Of a stretch of 64,000 nucleotides of DNA, positions 1 through 10,324 are shown in pieces. A model generated the notes under the pieces. The model did not search any database, was not told the origin of the DNA, and saw only the letters and a list, made by a program, of their open reading frames with translations. The translations under genes and the position numbers were made by a program. The number at the start of each line of letters is the position of its first letter. Position 1 is the first letter of the stretch. Source of the stretch: Basidiobolus meristosporus CBS 931.73 (taxonomy: Eukaryota > Basidiobolomycota > Basidiobolomycetes > Basidiobolales > Basidiobolaceae); contig MCFE01000155.1 of the NCBI GenBank assembly GCA_002104905.1, positions 1 to 64,000 of the forward strand, read 5' to 3'.

Positions 1-396
1 ATCAGGGAGTGACAGCCAGGGGCTCAAAACCTGCTGTAAGTGCTTTGGATATACTGGCAGAGCAGTGGAGATCCAGATGATCATATGGTTCTTGATCAAT
101 GACTATTAATCATATTGAATGTATGGTAATATGTTTATACATGGTCATGGCAAAACAAACACATGGAATATGCTTAGCCAGGTCACAAGAGCAGGTGTGC
201 AAAGTTTGGGGCTGTCTGGACAACCTTGAGAGATTTCATATTCTGGGTACCTTCCTTTGCTTATTCTATGACCTTGTTTTGCCAAGACCATGTACAAGAA
301 TGAATATTACTTCACATTCAACAAATCATCAATTGAAAACCATATAATATACTTGTTCTCCAAATAAATACCAATATCTCCAAAGCTCTTACACCA
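1..396. repeat. Degenerate copia LTR copy in head-to-head inverted form
   Basis: Bases 1-32 resemble the gag leader and primer-binding site of the copia family found at 45-50 kb (compare GTGACAGCCAGGGGCTCAAA here with GTGACAGCTTGGGGCTCATA there). Bases 32-250 then follow that LTR as read on the plus strand as far as the GGTACC motif. From 251 the sequence switches to the reverse complement of the same LTR and runs to TTACACCA at 389-396. The two arms can pair with each other over roughly 145-165 bp. The copy is diverged and truncated, so it is an old remnant and not a functional element. Confidence 0.75.
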
Positions 397-1500
397 GGAT
401 CACTGATATTCTGCTGATCTTTGCAATATTGTCAAAATCATTTATATATCTAACTATATTCTCTAAAGGCTCATAGAGTAAGCCAAGACTTTTAGCTAGT
501 TGATTAACAAAATCCAGTACAAAGGTGGGACGCTGGTCAAACACGTAAGACCTGGAAACCCATATAGCCCTTGAGATGTCCTTAAATTCTGTACGAAATA
601 TAATCAAATAGTTTCATCATGAGTATATACATTTACAGTATACTGAGCAACACAACCGGTCATTTGTCATTTTGTTTGCAGTATTGCTCACTATCGCCGT
701 CCAATAGTCCATCATTTAACAAATACCAGGGGATTTTTGTAAATCTATATTGGGATTTTCATCAGCAGTCCAGAAGTAAATATCTATTAAACTATTTAGC
801 ACCAATGTTCCCAATATCCATTGCTATCCACTCGCCCTCCAGGCTTCCACCGTTACCTGCGTGGGCAGCCGCTCATCACAACACATATCCCACCGCATAC
901 TTTACTCATTGACTGCTAGTATATATTTAGAATAGAATTCTGTCTATATTCCAATATAAAGAGTTTACGAGCTTACCTAACAGGAAAACACTCCATATGG
1001 GATTTGTTGTAGCATAAACTTGTTCCTGCGAGACCTGATTTTCGCTTTGTGGATGCCATAACCCAATTTGCAAATCCTGGGATACTCCCAAAAATCCCAA
1101 TGATTAGTCAAGAGAGTAGCTAATCAATAATTAATTCTCCAATTTAGGTCTAAATCTCGTAGTGTAGGTGCGATTCTTCACACAAAATGCGGAGCACAAA
1201 TCCATGAATATCACGAATACAATACTAATTAGAATTGTGATTCCCCAACTCCGAGTAGATTGTTCTTCTGAACTAGGTGCCACACATGTTGAGCAACCAT
1301 CATGTCACTACGATCCGGTGCGTAACTTTGCAATACTCACATGTCTGCAATAGAAGAAATGAGCATTGAGTAAGGTTTGAAGTAAAAAGATAGAAGTAGT
1401 GAAGTAGCAAAGAGATAACGATGGCACTATGAGTTTAGGATCCTAAATATGGGCTCTAAGCTAATTCTATTTACCGCGATTGATATTTATTTGCCAGGGT
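397..1500. other. AT-rich stretch with no supported gene
   Basis: Only short overlapping ORFs with no recognisable domain are present on either strand. I see no RNA gene, repeat or splice-consistent exon chain here. Confidence 0.5.
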
Positions 1501-1899
1501 ATGGACTTAGGTTCGCGGTGTTTACCTACATGTTCCGGGTTGAGTATGTGAAAGCTGCTTCGTTTGTGGTGATCCACCACCCAAGTTCCTGAATCTGTTG
1601 ATGACGAGCGTTTCTCCAATTAAAAACAATGTTCAGCGTGGTTGAGTAATAGATGAATGTGCCTCCAGCTCCGGAAGTGCATTGCTTCTCTTCAGCCGCC
1701 ACTACATACCTGATAGTACAAGTGTGATTAATTCATACATCCCAATTCATAGACCAAGCATTTTGGATGGCATGGTTGCCCACCTGCATGAATGAAATGC
1801 AACCCACCATTGGTCTGGCGCGATTGCATGCCGCTTACCAAACAGGCATATGGCGGATTCAAGTCCCGACCGCTAATGAGCCTGAGTTTGCACAGTTTC

Positions 1900-3130
1900 A
1901 TGGGCATTACACAAGCTCTGATTATACTAAGTGCATCTGGAACTAGGTACCATAAAAGAGATGAAGAATAGCACCCATGTTGGTGTGCAAGCCATCGCTA
2001 ATGATAGATAATCCCAATTTGGTTGCCGCATCTAATACGGTGTTGAGGTTACGCAGTCAAATCATGAAACCTAGCATGGGCACGGCTACTGCATTCGTCT
2101 CAAAATACTCGAAATGTTCACTCTCCACAAAACCACGGAGGATAATTCGTGCAGATTCGTGTTTATGGCGGGAAACGCCGAGTGCAACACCTGTTGAAGC
2201 TGCATTCTGATGCTGGATTTCACTTGATGATTGAGCAGCGCCTCTAATTAAATCCATGAAGAGTGGGGCCGGACGTTCAACTGGCCTCAGCAGCCAAAGA
2301 TCACAAGGCCCTCAAAACATCGGCCGCCCTTTTCCAGTGCGACAAGTGGGCGAGTACGCCTTCAAGAGTGCAAGTTTATGTCAAATTAAGTCGACTTGCT
2401 TGATTCGCGGGTGAATCTGACGGTATATGTGCCATATGCCAATCCGATTTCTGTCCGTCTTTGATTGTGTGACCCCAAAAGGCAATCGAGAAGAGAGTAG
2501 TATGATCCAGCAGGATATGCATAGGATCACCACATTAGCCATATCAAACCTCGATTCTCCAAGCAATCAAGCAGCACTTGGCTTCAACCCGATCCGTTCT
2601 TACCCCTTTTGGGCTCCCTTGTTGTGGACTAATGTTGTGCAAGTCACCTTTTTTACCTAGACGCATCAACTGTCTATCTATTTCATCTATGTATATAAGG
2701 GATCCTCCGATCATTGAACAAAGCACCCCCGTGGATAAGCCGCACAATACAAACACTGATGTGGATTCTTTTCTCAGAACTGCGTTTTACAGAACCAGAT
2801 TCTCCTTCACTTTGATTGCGATAAATATAGGCATTCCCAGATTCACCACCTCTGGGGGATGGAACACAATGGTTGTGAGGGCTTGCTATTGTTGTATTTC
2901 GATGCAAGTGATCCATTCAGGTTGGTCAGCGGCTTGTACTGATCTCTAATGCTCCCGCGGCCGCTTGCAGTCAACTCTTCCAATTCGACTCTCTTACATG
3001 CAGCCCACATCGCGCTTCGAGGGTTGTTCATTGGCCGGCAGAGAGGTTCGGGCGATACTCGGTACTTATGTAGGTCGGTTCTGCTCACATAGAATTCGTG
3101 ATGTGTGTGGTGGTTGCTCATTTGCCTTCG
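1900..3130 (-). other. Coding-like but unresolved stretch, possible gene or pseudogene
   Basis: Several minus-strand segments read like protein but could not be joined. Around 2650-2790 a segment flanked by possible splice sites encodes a hydrophobic stretch (VLCGLSTGVLCSMIGGSLIY). Around 2057-2257 and 1925-2050 one frame reads through two protein-like blocks separated by a single TGA. The second block includes LDAATKLGLSIISDGLH. Plus-strand frames also stay open over parts of the same DNA. It may be a multi-exon gene, a decayed gene or chance; I recognise no family. Confidence 0.25.
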
Positions 3131-3577
3131 TGACGAAGTGTATCATCAGATCGTATTGATATGAGTGGTGTTGGCCTATATTTGAATCAATGCAATGATG
3201 TCAAGACGGTGCCACGTCGCTTTTTAGAGTGTCATTTTATTTACAGGTTGGGTGGATGGGATCCAATGAGACAGGCCGGTACAGAATACAAATTAATAAA
3301 ACTGGAGCAAGTGACTGTTACAAGCTCAAGATTCCCACTAGTGATCTTTTTTCCCCAACCCTAGATATTGACATCAGGTTTGATTCTAGTATTGCCGAGC
3401 TGTGTTCTGGGTTGAAAAACTCGATATTACGACGGTCGAGATAAGTGTTGCGAGGTTCGAAAAGTATATATTGGAAGGGTGTCCCCTAGGGATCGACTTC
3501 ACTGATTGAAGCAGACTTGCCGTTTGGATAGTGTATCTGGGAAATATCGCAGATTAGTTTTGTCAGATATTGTTCGA

Positions 3578-4984
3578 ATGGAAGCGTATGCCATCGTTTA
3601 TTATGTCCTGGGGAGTTTGTGGATCATCCAAGCGATCGTTGCTTGTGGGATAATTTGGAAAAGACAGAAGTATCCATGCATCCGCTATCGCTCGCCCCGG
3701 TTGACTCTCGCCGCGGCTACAGGGATCTGTATATTAGTTGCTTTGTCACTTGTTCGTGCTAGTAATCCCGAGCTAATCCCATGCGCGGTGGTTATATGGA
3801 TGACTGGAATCGTCTATCCACTAATATACCTGACAATTATCGGCAGATGTATCAAATTGTACTTTTTCTATCGAATCAGTGAAGCAAAGCTTGAGGATGC
3901 GTTGATAAAAATGGGCGGTCAATCTGGCCTGACGATGAAAAGGCCGGCCAAGTTCTCATTCAGTAAAAGAAGTAGTAGAGAGTCGGTAGAGCTTCGAAGT
4001 CTGACGCAGATGAATTCCGCAGAAGGGAATCAGATGAGCCCCATGAAGTACGAGAATTACTTGGAGAACGACTGGTATTATCAGCGGCGATACATTGCTA
4101 CCCCAAACTACATGACCACTTGGCTCTTGATCTTCTTATTGCTTCATAGTGCAGTCACTGCAATTGTCCATCTGTTTAGCGTCAGATTAAACCAGAGCCC
4201 AGCCCCCACGACGGACTGTTACGACGGCGTTGATTATATCCCTCGTCGAGCGTTCTGCGTGTTATACGGCATGATAATCATACCGCTGCTGGTCTATTTG
4301 ATGCGCAACGTCCAGGATGCCTACGGGATTCGGAGTGAGCTTGCTACTGCTACCCTGGTGAATGTTCTTTGTGACATCATTCTGTTGGTGTTTACCTCGT
4401 GGGGCAAATTACGGAATGCAATTGATCCTGACGTTTCCGGTCTGATCTGGACCATTGTTCCAATGGTTATAATACATATTTTGCTCGTAGTTGCCCCGCT
4501 AGTGGAGAGCCATCTGATTGATCTGCGCAAAGGGAAGCCGTTAAGCCACCCGATCATGAGAGGTAGATCCATTGTACTGGACAATACCCGAGAGTCGTTC
4601 GAATCGATGCTGCAAAACCCCAGCCTTATGGAGCAATTTAAAATGTATTCCGTATCGGACTTTACGGTGGAATGTGTACTCTTTTATGAGGCCTGTGCCA
4701 AAACCAAAAACCAAGAAAATTCTTCTCCAGAGGCACTCCAGGAGCAGTTCAAGGAGATCTACAATACCTTTATTGCTCCGAATTCCAGGTTTCAGGTAAA
4801 CTTGACTGATGACACTATACGTCAGATACGAATTCTGGCCAAATCTGACCGGTGGGATGGTACCATGTATCAACCAGCCATCCTGGAAGTCAAGGAGCTC
4901 ATGTTCCGAAACACATATCCAAGGTTCCTAGTGAGATATCGACGTGGCGATTCCCACTGGGACGACCTAATAGAAGGGGCTTAA
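3578..4984 (+). CDS. Seven-transmembrane protein with C-terminal RGS domain
   Basis: RGS domains speed GTP hydrolysis by Galpha subunits, so a 7TM protein carrying one is expected to act at the plasma membrane as a receptor-like negative regulator of heterotrimeric G-protein signalling (family knowledge). The 468-residue single-exon product has seven hydrophobic segments at about residues 4-26, 42-61, 68-98, 180-202, 226-246, 256-276 and 292-312. A charged Ser/Arg-rich loop of about 80 residues separates segments 3 and 4. Residues about 340-455 fit an RGS fold (SFESMLQNPSLMEQFK, then the VECVLFYEACA helix and a TIRQI...MYQPAILEV core). The frame stays open upstream to a TTG at 3506, but the first in-frame ATG is 3578, so I start there. 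The topology resembles plant AtRGS1 and fungal 7TM-RGS proteins; ligand and Galpha partner are unknown. Confidence 0.85.
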   Translation: MEAYAIVYYVLGSLWIIQAIVACGIIWKRQKYPCIRYRSPRLTLAAATGICILVALSLVRASNPELIPCAVVIWMTGIVYPLIYLTIIGRCIKLYFFYRISEAKLEDALIKMGGQSGLTMKRPAKFSFSKRSSRESVELRSLTQMNSAEGNQMSPMKYENYLENDWYYQRRYIATPNYMTTWLLIFLLLHSAVTAIVHLFSVRLNQSPAPTTDCYDGVDYIPRRAFCVLYGMIIIPLLVYLMRNVQDAYGIRSELATATLVNVLCDIILLVFTSWGKLRNAIDPDVSGLIWTIVPMVIIHILLVVAPLVESHLIDLRKGKPLSHPIMRGRSIVLDNTRESFESMLQNPSLMEQFKMYSVSDFTVECVLFYEACAKTKNQENSSPEALQEQFKEIYNTFIAPNSRFQVNLTDDTIRQIRILAKSDRWDGTMYQPAILEVKELMFRNTYPRFLVRYRRGDSHWDDLIEGA

Positions 4985-5603
4985 CTTCGCAGAGCTTCTC
5001 GTTCGTTGCCAGCAGCATTGATAATCACTTGTATTTTGCCAACCCTCTATGATATCTTTATGTTTGTATCAATTTTGACACTAATAAATATATTAACATA
5101 CCTTGAGCACCTATAGGCCCTTTTCGTGATGGATAATACGCTTTATTCCTGCAGAGTACCCTGACCTCTGATGTTTTGGAAAATACGCCACATTCGCACA
5201 TTCTAAGACGATGTTTATGCCGGCACAGCAAGCATTACATATGTATCACCTCTAGTTGAGTCATACGGATTCCCGTGATTCTGGTGAATTGAAGCACTGT
5301 TTCTCAAGTACAGACATAAGCCTCACTCTAAGTACATACGCTGATGCAACAGAAACTCTTTTTTAGCAAATCTTTTATTTCAACCCAGGCTAAGTTGTAT
5401 GGTTGGTATGTGTCAAATTGTCTACAATGGATTAGATATGCTACTACATCTCGGCAATAAATGGACCTGAAGCTCGAGGCCAGAAGGGTATCATGATTAA
5501 CATTAGGTGTACATATGAATAGGACAGGAGAAATGAATATATCAGATAAAAGTAACGGGATCATTTCATAATCATCCTATCTTTTCTGATCCGATGCTTG
5601 GAG
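4985..5603. other. Intergenic spacer between two convergent genes
   Basis: AT-rich spacer between the stop codons of the RGS protein (+) and the FetB-like protein (-). It should hold both 3' ends. AATAAA-like sequences occur (for example ACTAATAAATATATT near 5080), but no further gene is supported. Confidence 0.5.
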
Positions 5604-6863
5604 TCAAGGCAGACACTTGTGCAGTGCTATAGGAAGTGAGTGTTCTTCAGTGACAAGAGGACTACAATACATCTTATGCGCGATGCTTACCAAAACCACA
5701 AACAATATGCCCAAACAGGTTCCGGCTGCTATCATAAACATCATAATGATCTGAAATTTCACAGCATAATTCACCGGCACTCCACTCAAAATTTGACCGG
5801 TCATCAAGCCTACGCTTCGTTAGCTTTGAGTACAATAGATTTCAAAGAGATGCTAGCCTACCAGGAATAGATATCAGGCCCATAACACTGAATGAAAAAT
5901 CAGTACTACTACTCGGCAAGCCCATGATATAGCTGGTGATCAAACCTTAATGCGTTGATGGTAGGCAGAAATCCCAGTCTGATGGCCTCGACAACAATAG
6001 GATTCGCAGCCTCCCAACGAGTAGCGCCGAGGCTTAAATATAGCTCCACGCGGCATTTGTTTTCTCTAAAATCGATCAAGGGTAAAACCGTCAATACGAT
6101 AAACGAAAATCTTGTCTTTCACACGAAGCTTACGTGAAATGCTGAATGCAATGGTTGAGCGCGATGGCCATTCCCGGAATCGAGTTGCCTAGAACCGTTC
6201 CCAAGGTAGGAATAAACTCTGGTGGGTTCCAGAATGGCTTGTATTTAAGCGCAAACATCATGCCTAGAAGGTTTGTTAGAGTTCCTAGAAAGCAAAGGCA
6301 CGATTCCGGTATGGTACCAACCGAATATACTAACAACAGTGGTGCTAGCTAACATTGAGAAGAATATGGCTTGAAACTAAAGAAATTAAGAGGTCGAGGT
6401 TTAGGCGAGTTTTAGTGAAATGGGAATCACGAGACGTTACCATGCCAGTATACCGACGTCGACTTTGTTGATATACAGTCTCATAAGCACCAAGTATTAG
6501 GAATGCGACTAAACAAATAACCAGTTATCTTCTGTTGGACAAATTCTAGAATTGGTACAAAACTCACTGGTCATTAGGGCAACTATCCAGGGACTATTTG
6601 CGTCGAATATCAATCGAAGAAGTAGTCCCATCACAGTAAGCTGCACCATACAACGTATACTACTAACAATCAGGGAATAACTAAGCTTTAGTTGGAAAAG
6701 CTGCGAAAGTAACACTAAACGGCTAAATTAGTGAAAGTCTTTAGAATGCGGAGGCTAAGAAGGTACCATTGACAATGACAAAAGAGTATGCCCTGGCAAC
6801 ATGGGTCCAGGTTAGTGGCGTCGTTTCCTCGTAAGGAGCATTATATATGTCATCACTATTCAT
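5604..6863 (-). CDS. UPF0014 / FetB-like multi-spanning membrane protein (8 exons)
   Basis: UPF0014 proteins include bacterial FetB (permease of an iron-export ABC system) and plant ALS3/STAR2 (metal tolerance). The fungal role is unknown; metal transport in an internal membrane is an inference. Exons, in transcript order: 6767-6863, 6568-6714, 6441-6508, 6322-6376, 6134-6263, 5946-6065, 5862-5887, 5604-5809. All introns are GT-AG and 52-68 bp; the sum is 849 nt, giving 282 residues. Family signatures are in order: an N-terminal hydrophobic helix; RCMVQLTVMGLLLRLIF and NSPWIVALMT; FIPTLGTVLGNSIPGMAIAL; the ELYLSLGATRWEA motif; PTINAL; and GLMTGQILSGVPVNYAVKFQ. The start is the ATG of MNSDDIYN. 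No ABC ATPase partner gene is nearby in this window. Confidence 0.85.
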
Positions 6864-9640
6864 GTTCAAATGGTAGAGTCAATTACTTGCGAATGAATAT
6901 ATGCCATTCATTCACAAAAACTAATATCCGCTCCTCCTGGTGGGTTGCTTTGGTGAGCACCTTGTTGAATATTAGATGCAAAATTAGAAGAAAAATCTTT
7001 TATAAAATAGAGGTCTGCGTAAAAATCATCAGATAATTGAGATGTCTTAATGGCACATCGATTAGGAAAATGGGATAAATACTTATTACTGCTGATCAAA
7101 TTAAACTCAAACAATGTGAAGCTGTAATGACTTCTTTCCTTTTCCAACCTCCTTCATTTCCAAAAGCGTACATGCAGAGATGTGAGTAGTCTTTACTCCA
7201 ATGGTGGATCTGCAACCTTTGCTGTAGCCATATATCCTATCATGGCCTAATGCTCTGATGATATTCTATAATGTTGATGGTACACATTTATGGATATGGA
7301 TTTGCAACCAATCGGAATCAATGTCCGTATTATTGTGATTTCCAAGGCCTCTTTTGGATCTATTGCAACGATTGTGGATTTTTATCTGATTTGACTACCA
7401 ATTTCGCCAGTAAGTATTGCAGCATCAAGATCAAAAATATTTATCCTGAACCCAATAGGGATTTGATTCGATATCCCTCATATCATAATGGATGTAGGGC
7501 AGTATGTTTTTGCAGCAAACTCCAAGCTACATTTCTCATCAGTACTAAGAGCATCTGAGAGTGTTGCCTTACATATCACATCAGCTAATCCCTAGTGGAA
7601 CACATGGGTGAATCAATACGCTGAAAGAAACAAACCTTGCAACCACAAGTCTACAGTAGAGAAAGCGTAAAGTTGCTGTAATCTCATTTAACTACCTATA
7701 TTGTGCCAAGATATATGAAGTCTGTATTTTACTTATATGTATACACAGAAGTAAAAGTTCTAATGGATCCTGTCAGAACACTATCTCACCAATAATCCCG
7801 CTTGGATCATATCTAGCTTGAGAAAAAGTGATGGCTAGGGACTGTATTTACCTATAATCATATTGAGGCGTACATGTACATTATTTCTGTACCAAGTATG
7901 AAGTCTGGCTGCTTGCATGACAGAAAACGTATATATACCACCATACACATGGAAAGTGTCACTGGACACTTGAAGGTGATTTGGAGTATTTAGAGGAGAA
8001 TGTAACTTTCAACTTCTTGACTTGCTGAGCTGAAATATTGTATTCATTCCCTAGTGTGTATCAACAATTATAGTAATATTTTGAGGAAGCTCCCAGAAAG
8101 CCGTTTGCAACATTAAGAATCTTTTGGATATGTTCTAGTATTTTTTCAGCGTTTGGCGTTTCACTATTTACAAGAATTAGCGAGTATAATATCCTCTAGC
8201 TCTAATAAGCATTGATTTCATAGCAATGAAAGAATACGTGTATAATTGCGTTCTATACTAATTACTTGCAGGGTGAAATAAGGTACTGTTTACAAACTCA
8301 GTACTGGACGGTGGGAGGTCTTGGAAGGTGTAGAAGCTGGGGTTTTCAGGATGGTTCTGAAGCCTTACTATCTTTGAACATTCTCACAGGACTGATAGAT
8401 AGCCGATAGCATTTTTAAGATCACTTGAACTTATAAATAGTTAGGAATAATACTGAAAGCTTTCAACAGCATCACCCAAATGTGCTTCCGAGCGTTGCAA
8501 GACTCTGGGTAGTATTGAGTGTAGTTAGGAGAACTAGATGATTTCATAATATTCACTTGGTTTGTTAGCTAGCAGGGATTACCCCAACTGGACTATTTGG
8601 TCTAGTTGTAATTGATTTACTTTAGCTTCATGAAGTCCAAATGAAATATCTGAAGTATGCCCTTCATGATGGTATTTTGTTTTTTCGAAATATTTGCAAA
8701 TACCTTATCTTATATTGCTCTCTGACAAATGTGTATAGCTTTCAACAATTTTATTTGAAACATTCAAGTGCCAATCCTACCAAAGATAAGGGCTACAAAG
8801 GGTGGCTTCACAAATACTCAGGATAAAACTTTAGGAACGAGTCCCCCATCTTTCTGCAGATATAATATAGGCGAGAGATTATTAGCAACATCAACTGAAC
8901 CTGAAAATATAATAAATGTAACACAACTGGTTCCTTCAAGACAGAATATTACTTACTTTCATAGGTCTCATATTTTCTGGATAGTTATCTTTTCACTGTC
9001 ACCTCTACTAAAGTTCTACTACTCGCAGACCTTGTACCGCTCCATGAAGAAATATATGTCTTGACTTTGTGATCATAGTAAGCACAGACAAAGTTTTTCC
9101 CAGTCTTTGTAGCATTTTCATAGTGAGATAAGTACTATGCGAGTTACCAACAATAGCAGCAATATAGGCGGTGGGTATACCAAATGGCCAGTAACAGCAG
9201 AATACAAAACAGGCCAAGTTTGGTCAAAACTATTGTCATATTTGGAGATCCAAACCTAGAGTTAGCAATAGCGCTACGGCCAGTACCAAACCAAGGTTTT
9301 ACCAATCGTTTGATAATTAGCATGGTTTTTTAGGTAGGGAGGATGAAGGAGGAAAAATAGTCAATGACTTGGGTAGGTTTATCTTTGTCTATTGTAATTT
9401 TCGATTCCTTTTGGATTTTCTGTTGATCACTTTCAATCTAAGCTAAGGCTTCTAAGATATCACAGTTGAATTTCTTATTTCGTGACCGCTGATTGCACAA
9501 ATCAGAGGCCTCCCCATCTTTTATTACGCCCTGCCTGTTCCTCCGAGATGCCCTTTATGAACATCTGTCCATTTGTTAAAAACATCTTGAATAAGAGCAA
9601 GATTCAAGTTTGATAACATTACTTTATCAACCAAAGAAGG
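6864..9640. other. AT-rich gene-poor region
   Basis: Many stops in all frames. Small ORFs (for example 7271-7558 +, 8768-9064 +, 9008-9217 -) show no family signature or consistent splice chain. The left end should contain the promoter of the FetB-like gene. Nothing else is supported. Confidence 0.5.
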
Positions 9641-9967
9641 ATGTCTTCCTCTCTGTCATTAGATGTCACTGCTATGGTAGGGAATTTTGGATTAGGTATA
9701 CTAAGAATAGTTAACTCTTTATCTAGAATTCTTCTCAGTCCTGGTTTAAATATTGGTTCACCACCTGATACTTCTCAGATGCCACCTAGGCCATTACCCA
9801 ACCCTAGTACTACCCCCGTTCCTATTGTACAACCTGTTTTAATATGGATCGCAACCTTGGCAATTAGAGAGGCAAATTTATCAGGAGGAGAGTTTTCAAC
9901 TTCTAGGGATCCATTTCTCCATTATTTTACCATATGTACTATAATAATTATTATGGCAATCATATAA
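9641..9967 (+). CDS. Hypothetical ORF with proline-rich centre
   Basis: An uninterrupted 108-codon ATG-initiated frame. A Ser/Leu-rich N-terminus is followed by a Pro/Thr-rich segment (PPRPLPNPSTTPVPIVQP) and two hydrophobic stretches, the last at the C-terminus (TICTIIIIMAII). I do not recognise the protein. It lies in an otherwise AT-rich gene-poor region, so it may be a small membrane protein, a fragment of something larger or a chance frame. Confidence 0.25.
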   Translation: MSSSLSLDVTAMVGNFGLGILRIVNSLSRILLSPGLNIGSPPDTSQMPPRPLPNPSTTPVPIVQPVLIWIATLAIREANLSGGEFSTSRDPFLHYFTICTIIIIMAII

Positions 9968-10108
9968 ATAAATGAGTAGATGCTAGAAGAAAGATCATAT
10001 AGTTCCATGGTAGATTTATCTCTTTATAAAAGCCTAATCATGTTACCATTGACAATCCTCCAATAACACGACAAATTCTTACTATTGGATTCATATGAAA
10101 AGCATTTA

Positions 10109-10324
10109 CTAATGAAGGTAGAGGTTACAACCGACTTTAGCTCCCTTAATAATCCTTTTAAGATAGGAGCCACCGCCCGACTTCGGACGTACCTCATTCC
10201 TCACTCGAGTATTATCCTGGTTATCAGGTGTGGAAGATACGCTAAACGATTGATAAGGCACCCCTACGAAAGGGATAACAATTACTCGCACCTTTGATGG
10301 TGCTTCTACATTAGTGATCGGCAA
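10109..10324 (-). other. Coding-like minus-strand frame without an ATG start
   Basis: A 71-codon open frame containing protein-like sequence (SKVRVIVIPFVGVPYQSF, then a basic Gly-rich tail). It opens with TTG, not ATG. If genuine it is an exon or fragment. Directly to its right is a C/G-rich patch ending in a run of ten G (10377-10386). No family is recognised. Confidence 0.25.

Noticed and set aside
1790-1880. Possible tRNA (GGATTCAAGTCC resembles a B box)
   Set aside because: The putative T-stem does not pair, and no acceptor or D-stem can be drawn around it.
3506-3577. Start of the RGS protein at 3506
   Set aside because: The codon there is TTG. The first in-frame ATG is 3578, just before the first membrane helix.
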